A DNA stretch of 64,000 bases, taken from Methylococcaceae bacterium UBA7658 (GTDB lineage: Bacteria > Pseudomonadota > Gammaproteobacteria > Methylococcales > Methylomonadaceae). The stretch lies in contig DLHW01000052.1 of assembly GCA_002483425.1 (NCBI GenBank), forward strand, positions 31,745 to 95,744, given 5' to 3'. The translations under genes were made by a program, and so were the position numbers. The notes beneath the pieces are model-generated. The model searched no databases. It was not told the origin of the DNA and saw nothing but the letters and a program-made list of their open reading frames with translations. Positions 45,794 through 55,198 of the stretch are shown piece by piece (the first letter of the stretch is position 1; every line of letters starts with the position of its first letter).

Positions 45794-46165
45794 TCAAAAC
45801 AAGCCCCTGGCTTTTAAGCGCCGGTTGACTTGCTGATGATAAATTTTGGCGAGTGTTGGGCGTATTATTGGCAGGCCAATCAACCAGGCAATCGGTTTCA
45901 ACAAGGGAACTTTGCCCATGAGCAGGATATAGGCATCCAATTCCGAAACAACTCGGCCGCTTTCATCTTTGACATGCAGCTCGGGTAACGCTTTTTGAGG
46001 ATCGATGCCTAGGTTACGCAATTGGCTCTCTTGTCCGGTAATATCAAACCAGCAAACCTGCCCTGCACCCTTCCCCGAGATTTTTTCATAATTATTCCTG
46101 TCCCGGACACACACGGGACAAGCACCGTCATAGTAAACGATTATTTTGTCGTTATTTTTACCCAT
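45794..46165 (-). CDS. DCC family thiol-disulfide oxidoreductase-like protein (DUF393)
   Basis: A 123-residue protein. The defining motif YYDGACPVCVRDRNNYEK lies at the N-terminus, with D-G-x-C-P-x-C as in the DCC family, and the body has LRNLGIDPQKALPELHVKDESG. The two cysteines suggest a thioredoxin-like redox role. It is convergent with the HugZ-like gene and lies just inside the second att copy. Confidence 0.85.
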   Translation of the reverse strand: MGKNNDKIIVYYDGACPVCVRDRNNYEKISGKGAGQVCWFDITGQESQLRNLGIDPQKALPELHVKDESGRVVSELDAYILLMGKVPLLKPIAWLIGLPIIRPTLAKIYHQQVNRRLKARGLF

Positions 46166-46296
46166 TGGTTGACCTCATTTGACTATAAGTTTGACGGTGT
46201 ACTTGAGTTATAGTTCTTACTAGACTTGCCCACCATTAATCGCTAATCATTGGAGTAAAGACAATGCCTATTACCATGTACCAAGTTTCTATACCT

Positions 46297-46352
46297 CATG
46301 GGGTCAACGCAGAACCTATGTGATGTAATGTTGCTATTTTACTGGATATTGC
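46297..46352. repeat. Second att copy (att2)
   Basis: It contains the 16-bp core CAACGCAGAACCTATG at 46305-46320. On the minus strand the sequence encodes HRFCV-x-PM with a stop upstream, which is a decayed 5' end of dusA. It marks the right end of the first island and the left end of a second remnant. Confidence 0.8.
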
Positions 46353-46445
46353 CCTGCATATTTATGTAAAAAAATTGATACTTTAGGATATTTTGTACAT
46401 TACACCACTCGTTATTCACACGTTAATTTTCATCGTGTTTTTACT

Positions 46446-46739
46446 ATGGCAAAGCCAATAAAAATAAAGAACAGAAACGGCACCACATCATACCGGATAT
46501 TCATTCAAAAAAAGATTGACGGGAAAGTTAGCATTGAGAATAAGCCTTTTTCAAATGCATCAATTGCACAACAATGGCATGATAAGCGCGTAAAAGAACT
46601 TGAATATGAGTCTATCCATGACAAGGCTTCGGATGATTTGATTGGTGAGGTTATTGCCCACCATCGAGATCAATATGCCAATAGTTACGGACGCTCCAAA
46701 AACTACGGCATTGCGCGGTTATTGGAGACTGTAAATTAA
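46446..46739 (+). pseudogene. Second DusA-type integrase, N-terminal remnant
   Basis: 97 codons similar throughout to the integrase start at 41757: RIKNKNG versus KIKNRNG, YRIF, QQWHDKR and QYANSYGRSKNY are shared. It ends after ARLLE, where the other copy continues into the SAM-like domain. Everything after that is missing, and IS256 sequence follows about 50 bp later. It is a truncated paralogue from a second island integrated at the same site. Confidence 0.75.
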
Positions 46740-46786
46740 TTTGTGTAATTGCTTATCATTGATTCACCTATTGGGAGAGGATAAGC

Positions 46787-47248
46787 GCTACGAGCAAAGC
46801 AGAACTTGAAGCGTTTGCCCGCGAGGCGGCGAAAAGCATAAAAACCGAAAAAGACCTTACTGCCTTCAGCCAAATGCTGACCAAGATAACCGTTGAGACC
46901 GCGTTAAATGCCGAATTGGATGAGCCATTCGGGATACGGCAAATACCAGATCGGACGCAGCAATGCTTCTCTAATAAGACCCTGAAAACGGAGGACGCCC
47001 AATTTGAAGTGGCTATCCCGCGAGACCGGGACAGCAGCTTTGGACCGCAACTGGTCAGCAAGCACCACTTGTACCCTTGGGTAAACCCGTTTTACCTCCC
47101 TGGATGATAAAATCTTGAACTTGTAAGCCAAAGGGCATAAATGACCTATGGGTTATAACGACTCGGGATATTGTTACCGCCTTTAAGGAATTGTACGGTG
47201 CCGAGGTATCGGCAACACTGATTTCCAAAGTGACCGATGCGTCATTCC
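46787..47248 (+). pseudogene. IS256-family transposase, N-terminal remnant
   Basis: One frame reads LTAFSQMLTKITVETALNAE, then LDEPFG, SSNKTLKTED-like and AIPRDRDSSFGPQLVSKH, ends in a stop near 47106, and continues in another frame with VITTRDIVTAFKELYGAE and ATLISKVTDAS up to about 47248. These are the N-terminal and dimer/DNA-binding segments of IS256 transposases. The DDE catalytic part is absent. The gene is broken and only partly present. Confidence 0.8.
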
Positions 47249-47548
47249 TTGGCCGCAAAACGGTTTAAACGCCATCTTCCGGGTATTTTTTATTGGAATG
47301 AAAACTAAATTTCGTTGGCGTACTAAGAACTCGCGACATACGTTGCTGGAAAATAGGAAGGACAGGGCTAAAATCGGCTTTACAAAGCCGTTTTAGCTAA
47401 GCTTTAATAGAAAAAAGCAGAAAGGCGCAAACGGGGTATTTGAGGATTTAATATGTAAGCGCTCTAAATTTGAATGATTTATGTTTATTAAAAACTTAGC
47501 CAAGAAAATACTATTCTGCCCACAACAACAACTCCGCGCGAATCATTG
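47249..47548. other. Intergenic region with a hairpin, right end of the island area
   Basis: 300 bp with no gene. A strong hairpin lies at 47367-47397 (GCTAAAA and CGGCTT against AAGCCG and TTTTAGC, with one bulged T). It is not followed by a T-run on the plus strand. It may be the transcription stop of the opcA operon or an element end. No third att core was found. Confidence 0.45.
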
Positions 47549-48697
47549 TCATTGCTGAAATACCGCCGCCATCGCCTGCGACGACTTCAACGCGCTTTCA
47601 AATATTTTATCCCGGGTACGCTGCGCAAGTTGCGCGGTCACCAAAGCGCACCGCGCCGGCACTTGCGAAGTAAATAACCGGGGCGGTACAGTCGATTCTT
47701 TTTCGACAATACCGATACGCTCCCGGTCCAACCGGTTAAAACAAATCCTGCCCGGACTGTCTTTGGTATTCCAATCGAATAGCAACCGGTAAATTAAAGG
47801 ATCGCCCTCCGGCAACCGTTTGACTTGAACTTTGATTGTTTGCCGGTTGTTCCTGAATCGCCAAATCAACTCCGAATCGGAAAGCCTTTTACCGTCGGCC
47901 GCTTGCCAATTTAGCCGGTCCGATAACCAGCCGACCAGCAGCCAAACCGTAGGTAATGCATGCGGCCCGTGAGCAATTTCGATGGTATGCAGATTATCCA
48001 GAGCGCCGGGAGCAGCCAGGGGGTCGAGCACCTGGCCGATCAATTTTCGCCAATTGGTGAAACGCCGCCAAGCCAGATTATGAACAATTTGGGTATTTTG
48101 TTGCGCCGCCACCCAACGCGTCATCGTGGCGACACCTTGCGCCGGATTAACCCAGCCGACGTTATCGTAAATAACCTGGTTCGCTAACTCCGCCAATTGT
48201 AAAAAAACCTCGCCCGCCATCGATGGCGCACGTTGCGAAGCCCACCAAAACGTCGTGGGTAAATCGCCGATTAATAAGGTCCTCACCACATAAGGCAAAC
48301 GGTCTTTCATCGCGGTGGCCGCTGTAATATCGATCCGTTCCGCGCACACCTGCCAACCGTGATCCAGTTCCGTGTAATACAGCTCGATATCCGCTTCGAT
48401 CGAACCCGAGCTTGGACTGCCGTTATCGATTAACAAAATAACGCGAGACGGATGATCATCGACGATACCGGCGATTTCATGATCGATCGTTTCGGCTTCT
48501 TGCGGCGTATCGCAATAGATAATTAAATTAGACATGCAAGCGCGCATGATTATGGCGAAACCATCGCTATTGATATCTTGGTTTAACTGCGCCCATAACC
48601 GGCCTAGACCAGGCTCGATATCAGCTATGCTGTCCAACTTGCACTCTTGCCGGAAAACCTTAGAAACGCAATCTTTAGCTATCATAATGTGCGCCAT
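47549..48697 (-). CDS. opcA: Glucose-6-phosphate dehydrogenase assembly protein OpcA
   Basis: A 382-residue protein similar to cyanobacterial-type OpcA: LIIYCDTPQEAETIDHEIAGI, then ADIELYYTELDHGWQVCAERID and LPTTFWWASQRAP, which is highly characteristic, and WRFTNWRKLIG. OpcA activates or assembles glucose-6-phosphate dehydrogenase allosterically. The start at 48697 overlaps the zwf stop; an alternative ATG at 48685 starts immediately after it. It follows zwf on the same strand, as in many methylotrophs and cyanobacteria. Confidence 0.88.
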   Translation of the reverse strand: MAHIMIAKDCVSKVFRQECKLDSIADIEPGLGRLWAQLNQDINSDGFAIIMRACMSNLIIYCDTPQEAETIDHEIAGIVDDHPSRVILLIDNGSPSSGSIEADIELYYTELDHGWQVCAERIDITAATAMKDRLPYVVRTLLIGDLPTTFWWASQRAPSMAGEVFLQLAELANQVIYDNVGWVNPAQGVATMTRWVAAQQNTQIVHNLAWRRFTNWRKLIGQVLDPLAAPGALDNLHTIEIAHGPHALPTVWLLVGWLSDRLNWQAADGKRLSDSELIWRFRNNRQTIKVQVKRLPEGDPLIYRLLFDWNTKDSPGRICFNRLDRERIGIVEKESTVPPRLFTSQVPARCALVTAQLAQRTRDKIFESALKSSQAMAAVFQQ

Positions 48698-50226
48698 TTG
48701 CGGTTATCGGTTTCGATGAGCCGGTCCGCCTCAATCGGCCCCCAGGTTCCGGCGGCGTATTCGGGTATCCAGCGCGTCCGGCTGCTTGTCCACGTATTTA
48801 AGATGCTGTCTATCCACGCCCACGACGACTCGACCGAATCGCGCCGCATAAATAAGGTTGCATCGCCCGCCATGACATCTAGCAATAACCGCTCGTACGC
48901 TTCGGGCGATTGCTCGCCAAACGTCGAACCGTAGCGGAAATCCATTTTAACGGGAAAAATCTTCAACTTTGCACCCGGCAACTTAGTCGCTATGCGTAAC
49001 GACAAGCCTTCGTTCGGTTGAATACTCAAAGCCAGCACGTTAGGTTCCAACGGTTGATCGTGATTGGCGTTAAACAAAATGGGCGGTACGCTTTTAAACT
49101 GAATAGCGATTTCGCTCGCCCGTTTCGGCATTCGCTTCCCGGTACGGATATAAAACGGCACCCCCGCCCAGCGCCAGTTATCGATAAATATTTTAAGAGC
49201 GACATACGTTTCAGTAATGGAATCCTGAGCCACACCCGCTTCGCGCCGGTAACCCGGAACATCTTCGCCATGACTAAACCCCGGACCGTACTGCGCACGC
49301 ACGACATGCTGATCGAAAGTCTCGGGGGTTATCGGACGGAGACAATTCAAAATGTCTTGCCGGTGATCGCGAATGACATCGGCATCCATAATCCAAGGCG
49401 GTTCCATCGCTATCAAAGTTAACAATTGTAGAATATGATTCTGAATCATATCCCTGAGCGCACCGGCGTTATCGTAGTAACCGGCGCGCGTGCCGACGCC
49501 TTCTTCTTCCGCTACGGTAATCTGAACATGGTCGATGTGCTTGGAATTCCATAGGGGTTCGAAAATCGCGTTGCCGAAGCGCATGGCCAAAATATTCTGC
49601 ACCGTTTCCTTACCTAAATAATGGTCGATACGGTAGATTTGCTGTTCGTGAAAACTCTCGGATAATGTCGCGTTGACCCGGCGTGCGCTTTCCAAATCGC
49701 GCCCTATCGGTTTCTCGACAATAATTCGCGAAAAAGGACTATGGTCGTCTACCGGCATCACTAAGCCGGCGGCTTTTAATTGTCTAACGACGATTTCGAT
49801 AAACGTGGGCGGAATAGCCAAATAAAATACGCGATTCCCGGGAATGCCGAAACTGGCGTCGATTTCGGTCAACCGGACTTTTAATTTCGCATAAACCTCG
49901 GGATCGTCGAATGAACCTTGAATATAATGCAAACAGCTTTCGAAACCCTTCCAAAAGTTTGCTTCTAAAGGTTGCCGGGAAAACTGTTCGACGCCCTTTT
50001 TCGCAAATTGACGGTATTCGGCGTCGTTCATTTTTTCGATGGCCAAACCCAGCACGGCAAAATTGGCGGGCAATTCGCCCTCCAAACCTTGATTGTAAAT
50101 AGCCGGTAATAGTTTACGCCGGGTTAAATCACCGCCGCCGCCAAAAATGACCAACGTGCATGGTTGCGGCGCATGGGTAATATTAATCCCGGCGGTTAAC
50201 GGGTTATCGGTTTTTAGATCGGGCAT
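48682..50226 (-). CDS. zwf: Glucose-6-phosphate 1-dehydrogenase
   Basis: About 514 residues from the ATG at 50226, chosen because GGAG lies 8 bases upstream; the longer frame to 50256 has no ribosome site. The NADP fold is TLVIFGGGGDLTRRKLLPAIYN, and the active site is RIDHYLGKETVQNILAMRFGN. It makes 6-phosphogluconolactone and NADPH. It is followed by opcA and preceded by gnd in the order gnd-zwf-opcA on the minus strand. In RuMP methanotrophs this path oxidises hexose phosphates. Confidence 0.96.
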   Translation of the reverse strand: MPDLKTDNPLTAGINITHAPQPCTLVIFGGGGDLTRRKLLPAIYNQGLEGELPANFAVLGLAIEKMNDAEYRQFAKKGVEQFSRQPLEANFWKGFESCLHYIQGSFDDPEVYAKLKVRLTEIDASFGIPGNRVFYLAIPPTFIEIVVRQLKAAGLVMPVDDHSPFSRIIVEKPIGRDLESARRVNATLSESFHEQQIYRIDHYLGKETVQNILAMRFGNAIFEPLWNSKHIDHVQITVAEEEGVGTRAGYYDNAGALRDMIQNHILQLLTLIAMEPPWIMDADVIRDHRQDILNCLRPITPETFDQHVVRAQYGPGFSHGEDVPGYRREAGVAQDSITETYVALKIFIDNWRWAGVPFYIRTGKRMPKRASEIAIQFKSVPPILFNANHDQPLEPNVLALSIQPNEGLSLRIATKLPGAKLKIFPVKMDFRYGSTFGEQSPEAYERLLLDVMAGDATLFMRRDSVESSWAWIDSILNTWTSSRTRWIPEYAAGTWGPIEADRLIETDNRKWRTL

Positions 50227-50285
50227 TCGTGACTCCGAAAGCTGCCTTGACGGCATTTACAGACATTTTTCATTGATAACTCTGC

Positions 50286-51266
50286 TTACGTTTTTTTCTT
50301 TTCTAAATGACCACCGAATTGCTTACGCATGGCGGATACGATTTTGTCGGAAAACGTACCTTGTTGCCGGGACCGGAAACGCGCAAACAAAGCGGCGGTT
50401 AACACATGCGCCGGCACAGCTTCTTCGATGGCGGCGTTAACGGTCCAGCGGCCCTCGCCCGAATCGTCCACATACCCGGAAAATTCGGATAATTCCGGAT
50501 CCTCCAGTAAGGCAATCGCAGTCAAATCCAGCAACCATGACTCCACAACACTGCCCCGGCGCCAAAGTTCGGCAATTTCACCTACATCGAGATCGTAGCG
50601 GAAACCGTCGGGTAACTGTTCTCCGTTCGCATGCCGCATAATGTCGAAACCTTCCGCGTACGCCATCATCATGCCGTATTCGATCCCGTTGTGAATCATT
50701 TTCACGAAATGTCCGGCGCCAGCTGGTCCACAGTGTAAATAACCGTGTTCGGCCGTAGCGTCTGGTTTATTCCGTCCGGGCGTAGGTGCGATATCGCCTT
50801 TACCGGGCGCTAATGTTTTAAAAATAGGTTTTAACCTGTTGACGGCTTCGCCAGGGCCGCCGATCATCAAACAATAACCGCGCTCAACCCCCCAAATACC
50901 GCCGCTGGTGCCTACATCGATATAATGTATACCTTTAGCGGCGAGCGCTCTACTTCGACGCACATCGTCTTTATAAAACGAGTTGCCGCCGTCAACCACC
51001 GTATCGCCGGCCTGGAGCAGTTCGTCCAACGCCGTTACCGTCTTCTCGGTAAGCTCACCTGCCGGCACCATACACCAAACCACACGGGGAGGTTGCAATG
51101 TACCGACTAATTCTTCCAAGGTATACGCGCCTTGCGCGCCTTCCGCCACTAATGCGTCAACACCCGCTTTATTAACATCGAAACCCACGCATTGATGACC
51201 GCCCGCCATCAAACGCCGCACCATGTTAGCGCCCATTTTACCTAAGCCAACCATTCCTAACTGCAT
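50286..51266 (-). CDS. gnd: 6-phosphogluconate dehydrogenase, decarboxylating (short type)
   Basis: A 326-residue enzyme of the short YqeC/GntZ type. N-terminal [26 protein letters not shown], then [12 protein letters not shown], the GTSGGIWG motif, and [18 protein letters not shown] with the catalytic Lys. A GAGGGG ribosome site precedes the ATG by 5 bases. Short types often prefer NAD, which the sequence cannot prove. It is first in the gnd-zwf-opcA unit and separated from zwf by about 60 bp. Confidence 0.95.
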   Translation of the reverse strand: MQLGMVGLGKMGANMVRRLMAGGHQCVGFDVNKAGVDALVAEGAQGAYTLEELVGTLQPPRVVWCMVPAGELTEKTVTALDELLQAGDTVVDGGNSFYKDDVRRSRALAAKGIHYIDVGTSGGIWGVERGYCLMIGGPGEAVNRLKPIFKTLAPGKGDIAPTPGRNKPDATAEHGYLHCGPAGAGHFVKMIHNGIEYGMMMAYAEGFDIMRHANGEQLPDGFRYDLDVGEIAELWRRGSVVESWLLDLTAIALLEDPELSEFSGYVDDSGEGRWTVNAAIEEAVPAHVLTAALFARFRSRQQGTFSDKIVSAMRKQFGGHLEKKKT

Positions 51267-51721
51267 AATCCCCTCTTTTTATTTAACGTTAAAGGTCGAG
51301 CTGTTTCATATTAGTGCAAAGCTTTAACGATTTGCACCTAAATAGTGACTTTAGCGCTAAATACTTATGTCGATTGCATCGAAATATTTAATTAGGCAAT
51401 TTTTATACCACTTATATTAAGGCGAACCAAGGAATCTCCTAAAAACGGATTAAGAAAAAATACACTCCCGGCAAACAATCTTTTTAGCTTTCGTACTAAC
51501 ACAAATAACTTGTACGATCATGATTAGACACAAATAACTTAAAAATAAATTAAATTTACTCAGTAATTACTTGAAATTAGCCTATATTAATAGCTCGCAA
51601 ACTTGCCATTAAACCCGGCGGCGCTAGTTATCACGAAAGTTGCGCCTTATCTCTTATAGTTAAATATTGATTTAACAACGCTTTTTGATTAATAAATCGA
51701 TAACTTAATAAAATTTTTCTC
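51267..51721. promoter_or_regulatory. Upstream region of the TonB receptor with a 13-bp direct repeat
   Basis: 455 bp, AT-rich, between divergent genes. ACACAAATAACTT occurs at 51499-51511 and again at 51528-51540, a 29-bp period (close to three helical turns), which fits a regulator binding one face of the DNA. A small hairpin (GGCGC 51620-51624 with GCGCC 51642-51646) lies nearer the start. No known riboswitch was recognised. Confidence 0.4.
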
Positions 51722-53728
51722 ATGAAGACTATTCGCCAATTAGTACTTGGTTATGTTTTTATAATTGGCTCTAATCCCGCCCACGCTCAACCCGAAAAAG
51801 ATTTTTTCGACTTAAGTCCGGAAGAACTCATGACTATCGAAGTCACCTCGGTTTCGAAGAAGGCACAGCACCTTTCCGATGCCGCCGCTGCAATATTTGT
51901 CATCACTCATGAGGATATTAAACGCTCGGGCGCAACGAATATCCCCGACGTGCTAAGAATGGCGCCGGGATTGGAAGTTAGCAGAATCGACGCGAATAAG
52001 TGGGCGGTTAGCGCACGCGGATTCAACGGACGATTCGCCAATAAGCTCCTGGTTCTAATCGACGGACGAAGTACCTATACCCAGGCTTTTTCTGGCGTTT
52101 ATTGGGAAATGCAAGATGTTATGCTCGACGATATCGACCGGATTGAAGTCATCCGGGGACCGGGCGCCGCACTTTGGGGCGCCAATGCAGTCAACGGCGT
52201 TATCAATATTATTACAAAACGGGCTTCGGATACCCAAGGCGGTCTCGTTACCGGCGGCGGCGGAACCGAGGAGCAGGGCTTCGGGGCGGTGCGTTACGGT
52301 GCGGATATCGGTAAAGATACCAGCGCCAGAATTTATATGAAAGGTTTTAACAGAGATCAATTTAAACTTCTGAACGATCAAGACGCCAAAGATAATTGGA
52401 CTAGTGTGCAAGGCGGTTTCCGGATCGATTCCAACTTAAGTTCTAAAGATTCATTAACCGTTTCGGGCGATGCTTATACGTCGGAGATGAATCAAAGTCT
52501 GTTCTTTGCCTCATTGCCACCCTCCGGTCCGTTTCAAGATGTCCACGACGCCACGCAAGCAACAGGCGGAAATTTAAGAAGCCGTTTCGAGCATACCATT
52601 TCGCCCACTTCAAACTACGCGCTACAGTTTTATTACGATATCTACGACCGCAAAGAAATCTTTAATAACGAAACGCGGCAAACGATCGATATCGAATTTC
52701 AACACGATTTTGAACTAAACACTTGGAATAACATTGCCTGGGGGGGAAGTTACCGGTACACCGACAGCGAAAGCAAACTGCCTTTACCGGACATTTTTTC
52801 GGTCGGTAGATTAAATCCGATCGATCATTATTTCAGCACTTTTTTCAAAGATGAAATTACTTTAATAGATGACGAACTGTGGTTAACTATCGGAACGAAA
52901 CTCGAGCACAACGACTATACCGGCTTTGAAGCCCAGCCTACCATTCGACTACTGTGGGCGCCCAACGACCGGCACCGTTTCTGGGGCGCCATTTCCAGGG
53001 CAGTTCGAACCCCCTCCGTTATCGACGACACCTTAAGGCTGACTAGCCAATTCATCCCGCCCAATAACGCCATCAACCCGGCCCCATTGCCGATGGCGGT
53101 TATTATCACAGGTTCCAACGCGTTCCGGGCCGAAGAATTGCTTGCGTTCGAATTAGGTTACCGGTTGACCTTAGCCAAAGCCCTTTCGGTCGACACCACC
53201 GCATTCTATAACGATTACAACTCGCTCCGTTCTTATACCCCAGGCGCGCCGGCTCTGAACAGCTTCCTGATTAATCAACCGCTGGTTATCAATAATAACA
53301 GCCAGGGGCACACATTCGGCATCGAAACATCAGTGGTTTGGCAAATGTCGGATTGGTGGCGCTGGGATTTAACTTATAGTTTTCTTAAAACCGAGCTAGA
53401 GCAAAATCAGTTTTACCGCGAAACTGTATCGCCTCAACATAAGACCTCGCTACGTTCGGTGATTACCCCAAGCCAAAACGTAAATCTCGATTTTTGGTTG
53501 CGTTATGTGGACGAAAGCACCTTCTTTAATGTCCTCGGTCCGCAAAACATCGGCAGTTATGTCACGCTGGATGCGCGCTTAGCTTGGAAACCGGTTAACA
53601 ACATAGAATTGTCGGTTACTGGGCAAAATTTACTCGATAGTTATCATTTGGAAGCCGTAGGCGAAGCCTTCGCCAAACCAACGGAAATTCCACGGAGCGT
53701 GTATGGAAAAATCGCCCTGGAGTTTTGA
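51722..53728 (+). CDS. TonB-dependent outer-membrane receptor
   Basis: A 668-residue protein. Signal peptide to about PAHAQP (residue 23), then an N-terminal plug with LSPEELMTIEVTSVSKKAQ, a TonB-box-like start, and IPDVLRMAPGLEV, NKLLVLIDGRS and VIRGPGAALWGANAVNGVINIITK. A beta-barrel follows, with the C-terminal ending in Phe (GKIALEF), as in outer-membrane proteins. The substrate is unknown; the plug type is shared by vitamin B12-like and siderophore-type receptors. No TonB, ExbB or ABC importer genes adjoin it. Confidence 0.92.
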   Translation: MKTIRQLVLGYVFIIGSNPAHAQPEKDFFDLSPEELMTIEVTSVSKKAQHLSDAAAAIFVITHEDIKRSGATNIPDVLRMAPGLEVSRIDANKWAVSARGFNGRFANKLLVLIDGRSTYTQAFSGVYWEMQDVMLDDIDRIEVIRGPGAALWGANAVNGVINIITKRASDTQGGLVTGGGGTEEQGFGAVRYGADIGKDTSARIYMKGFNRDQFKLLNDQDAKDNWTSVQGGFRIDSNLSSKDSLTVSGDAYTSEMNQSLFFASLPPSGPFQDVHDATQATGGNLRSRFEHTISPTSNYALQFYYDIYDRKEIFNNETRQTIDIEFQHDFELNTWNNIAWGGSYRYTDSESKLPLPDIFSVGRLNPIDHYFSTFFKDEITLIDDELWLTIGTKLEHNDYTGFEAQPTIRLLWAPNDRHRFWGAISRAVRTPSVIDDTLRLTSQFIPPNNAINPAPLPMAVIITGSNAFRAEELLAFELGYRLTLAKALSVDTTAFYNDYNSLRSYTPGAPALNSFLINQPLVINNNSQGHTFGIETSVVWQMSDWWRWDLTYSFLKTELEQNQFYRETVSPQHKTSLRSVITPSQNVNLDFWLRYVDESTFFNVLGPQNIGSYVTLDARLAWKPVNNIELSVTGQNLLDSYHLEAVGEAFAKPTEIPRSVYGKIALEF

Positions 53729-53880
53729 TTGGCTCAAAAGGTATTTTTTGTTTGAATTCATCAACTGCTCATAGCCACCGGACGATAGCGAGGTTAAATC
53801 ATTTTAATCCGGAACTTATGAAGTTATAAATGCCATTCGCTTACAGCTCATGCTTATTACGATTTGAATAGTCGGTGTGC
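53729..53880. other. Spacer after the TonB receptor
   Basis: Together with the repeat copy at 53881 this makes a spacer of about 300 bp up to the next gene. I saw no gene in it and no clear terminator. Confidence 0.4.
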
Positions 53881-53945
53881 TTCATCACGCTCAACAGTTA
53901 TAAACTAAAAGCCGCACCTCCGCTTAGATACGAACGGTACAAACA
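53881..53945 (-). repeat. Dispersed hairpin repeat, copy D
   Basis: On the minus strand it reads TTTGTACCGTTCGTATCTAA, a hairpin region and a GAGCGTGATGAAG end. It is the most diverged copy. The hairpin arms are CTAAG and CTTTTAG. It lies between the TonB receptor and the lipoprotein cluster. Confidence 0.55.
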
Positions 53946-54032
53946 AATAAAGGGCATGGCCCATAATCCGATAATAGATAACTTTTTTTATAGCCCCATA
54001 GTCCCGGCTTAGAAAATTTTTCCAAAACCTTA

Positions 54033-54224
54033 TCAGCTAGAAAACTTTATTTGAAAGGTTAATAAAATTCCCGGCGGCGACGTTCCCGGTATCGGGGTAA
54101 CCGAAACCAATTCCCAGCCATCGCGGCCATAATCACGCGACATTTGGATCGATAAATTATCGGCCGAGGATGTTGTCGTGGGCATTTGGTTGACGACTAC
54201 GAACTTAAAATTGAATTTATCCAT
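54033..54224 (-). CDS. DUF4177-like small protein
   Basis: A 63-residue protein starting at the ATG at 54224, which has AAGGA 6 bases upstream; the earlier ATG at 54230 is too close to it. The segment FKFVVV, then DYGRDGWELVSVTPIPG, matches the DUF4177 fold, where W-E-L-V-S-V is the hallmark. Function unknown. It ends the lipoprotein-DyP minus-strand cluster. Confidence 0.7.
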   Translation of the reverse strand: MDKFNFKFVVVNQMPTTTSSADNLSIQMSRDYGRDGWELVSVTPIPGTSPPGILLTFQIKFSS

Positions 54225-54233
54225 GACCATTCC

Positions 54234-54818
54234 TTAATGGACTAATTTTTTACTAAGCGCTTTATGTAATCCGGCAGTATACGATCTCCGCTGTAATTCC
54301 GTTATCCGGAGGATTTCTTGATAATCCCGGTCCGTTAAGGCCGCAAAATCGCTCAGGGCAATGTTTTTTAAAATAGCTCTATCGGCCTCGGAAGTGAGTT
54401 CTCCCGCAATTTCCCCGGCCAATTTTTCGGCAGACGATATGTCGGTTCCCTCGAGGGTTATCGCCTCAGCAGCAGCGCTGGCTTGCGGCAGGGTCAACCT
54501 GGAAGCGGCGTCACCGGTAATAAATGCAGTCTGGATTAAAACCGGATTAAAGATCGTTCCCGGCTCTGGAATTATCTTGAAATTGAAAGCACTGATCGAC
54601 GACACCGCATCGTCGGCGTCGGCTTTCTTAGGCGCTATTAACACCACGCGTTCCTTTACCCCTAAATTGCCTTGAACCGGTTGCGAAGTATCGGGACGCG
54701 CTTCGGCGGTCAAGGAAATTTTATCGGTCTCGTAAAAATACAAAGCGCTTTCGCAGCCTGATAACAAAACGGTCAGCACAAACACGACCGTTAGCGCATT
54801 TATTGTTGGGGTTCGCAT
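54234..54818 (-). CDS. Lipoprotein of unknown family (L2)
   Basis: A 194-residue protein with lipobox LLSGC (Cys near residue 22). The first part after the Cys reads ALYFYETDKISLTAEARPDTS, then QGNLGVKERVVLIAPKK. This resembles the next lipoprotein's YVHETSLGLDAAVS and VLGYDRDTYAIVPRK, so the two are probably related. The C-terminal half is helical and Ala-rich (ASAAAEAITLEG). A strong GAGGAGGTGATC ribosome site precedes the ATG. It overlaps the previous gene by 19 bp. Confidence 0.7.
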   Translation of the reverse strand: MRTPTINALTVVFVLTVLLSGCESALYFYETDKISLTAEARPDTSQPVQGNLGVKERVVLIAPKKADADDAVSSISAFNFKIIPEPGTIFNPVLIQTAFITGDAASRLTLPQASAAAEAITLEGTDISSAEKLAGEIAGELTSEADRAILKNIALSDFAALTDRDYQEILRITELQRRSYTAGLHKALSKKLVH

Positions 54819-55168
54819 TGATCACCTCCTCTTTGAATAGCGGTCTTAATCTGCTTAAGGGTGGCGTCGTCCTGGGCTATATTCTCGGCCGCCAAACCGC
54901 TGGCTACGAAATGATTAAAACTGACATTGTCCAAACCGCTGGCGTAGATACAGCCCAGGGCGGTCAAGGTCATTGCATCCAAGCCCGCGCCCTTGCGCGG
55001 CACGATAGCGTAAGTATCCCGGTCGTAACCTAATACGAATCGCCCGGTACCTTCCGTACTGACCGCCGCATCCAGACCGAGCGACGTTTCGTGGACATAC
55101 ACCAGATGTTTTGCATTGCAACCGGACAACCCTATGACGATTAACCCGTAATATAAAAAACGTCTCAT
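54800..55168 (-). CDS. Lipoprotein of unknown family (L1)
   Basis: A 122-residue protein with lipobox GLSGC (Cys17). It then reads LVYVHETSLGLDAAVSTEGT and FVLGYDRDTYAIVPRKG, ending in a helical and Cys-containing tail (DQCEPQQ). An AGGAGGATCT ribosome site is well placed. The G-Y-x-R...P-R/K pattern recurs in the two neighbouring lipoproteins. Function unknown; probably anchored in the outer or inner membrane on the periplasmic side. Confidence 0.72.
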   Translation of the reverse strand: MRRFLYYGLIVIGLSGCNAKHLVYVHETSLGLDAAVSTEGTGRFVLGYDRDTYAIVPRKGAGLDAMTLTALGCIYASGLDNVSFNHFVASGLAAENIAQDDATLKQIKTAIQRGGDQCEPQQ

Positions 55169-55198
55169 AGATCCTCCTATTTTCTGTAAAAATAAAAT

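Larger units (their letters stand above)
41595..46352. mobile_element. Genomic island integrated in the 5' end of dusA
   Basis: Near-repeat segments at 41595-41651 and 46297-46352 share a 16-bp identical core (CAACGCAGAACCTATG). The first is the 5' coding part of dusA, and the second is a decayed copy of the same coding segment. A DusA-type integrase gene follows each copy on its right. Between them lie a DUF1016 pseudogene, a DUF4143 ATPase, a HicA-like protein, a HugZ-like protein and a DCC protein. DusA-targeting integrases with insertion at this gene end are an established family. The integrase is broken, so the island is probably immobile. Confidence 0.8.

Noticed and set aside
47367..47397. 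Hairpin as a third att site or island end
   Set aside because: It has no dusA similarity and no copy of the 16-bp core; better read as a possible transcription stop.
51620..51646. Hairpin in the TonB receptor leader as a riboswitch
   Set aside because: A single short stem with a 17-base loop; no cobalamin, c-di-GMP or other consensus boxes could be matched.
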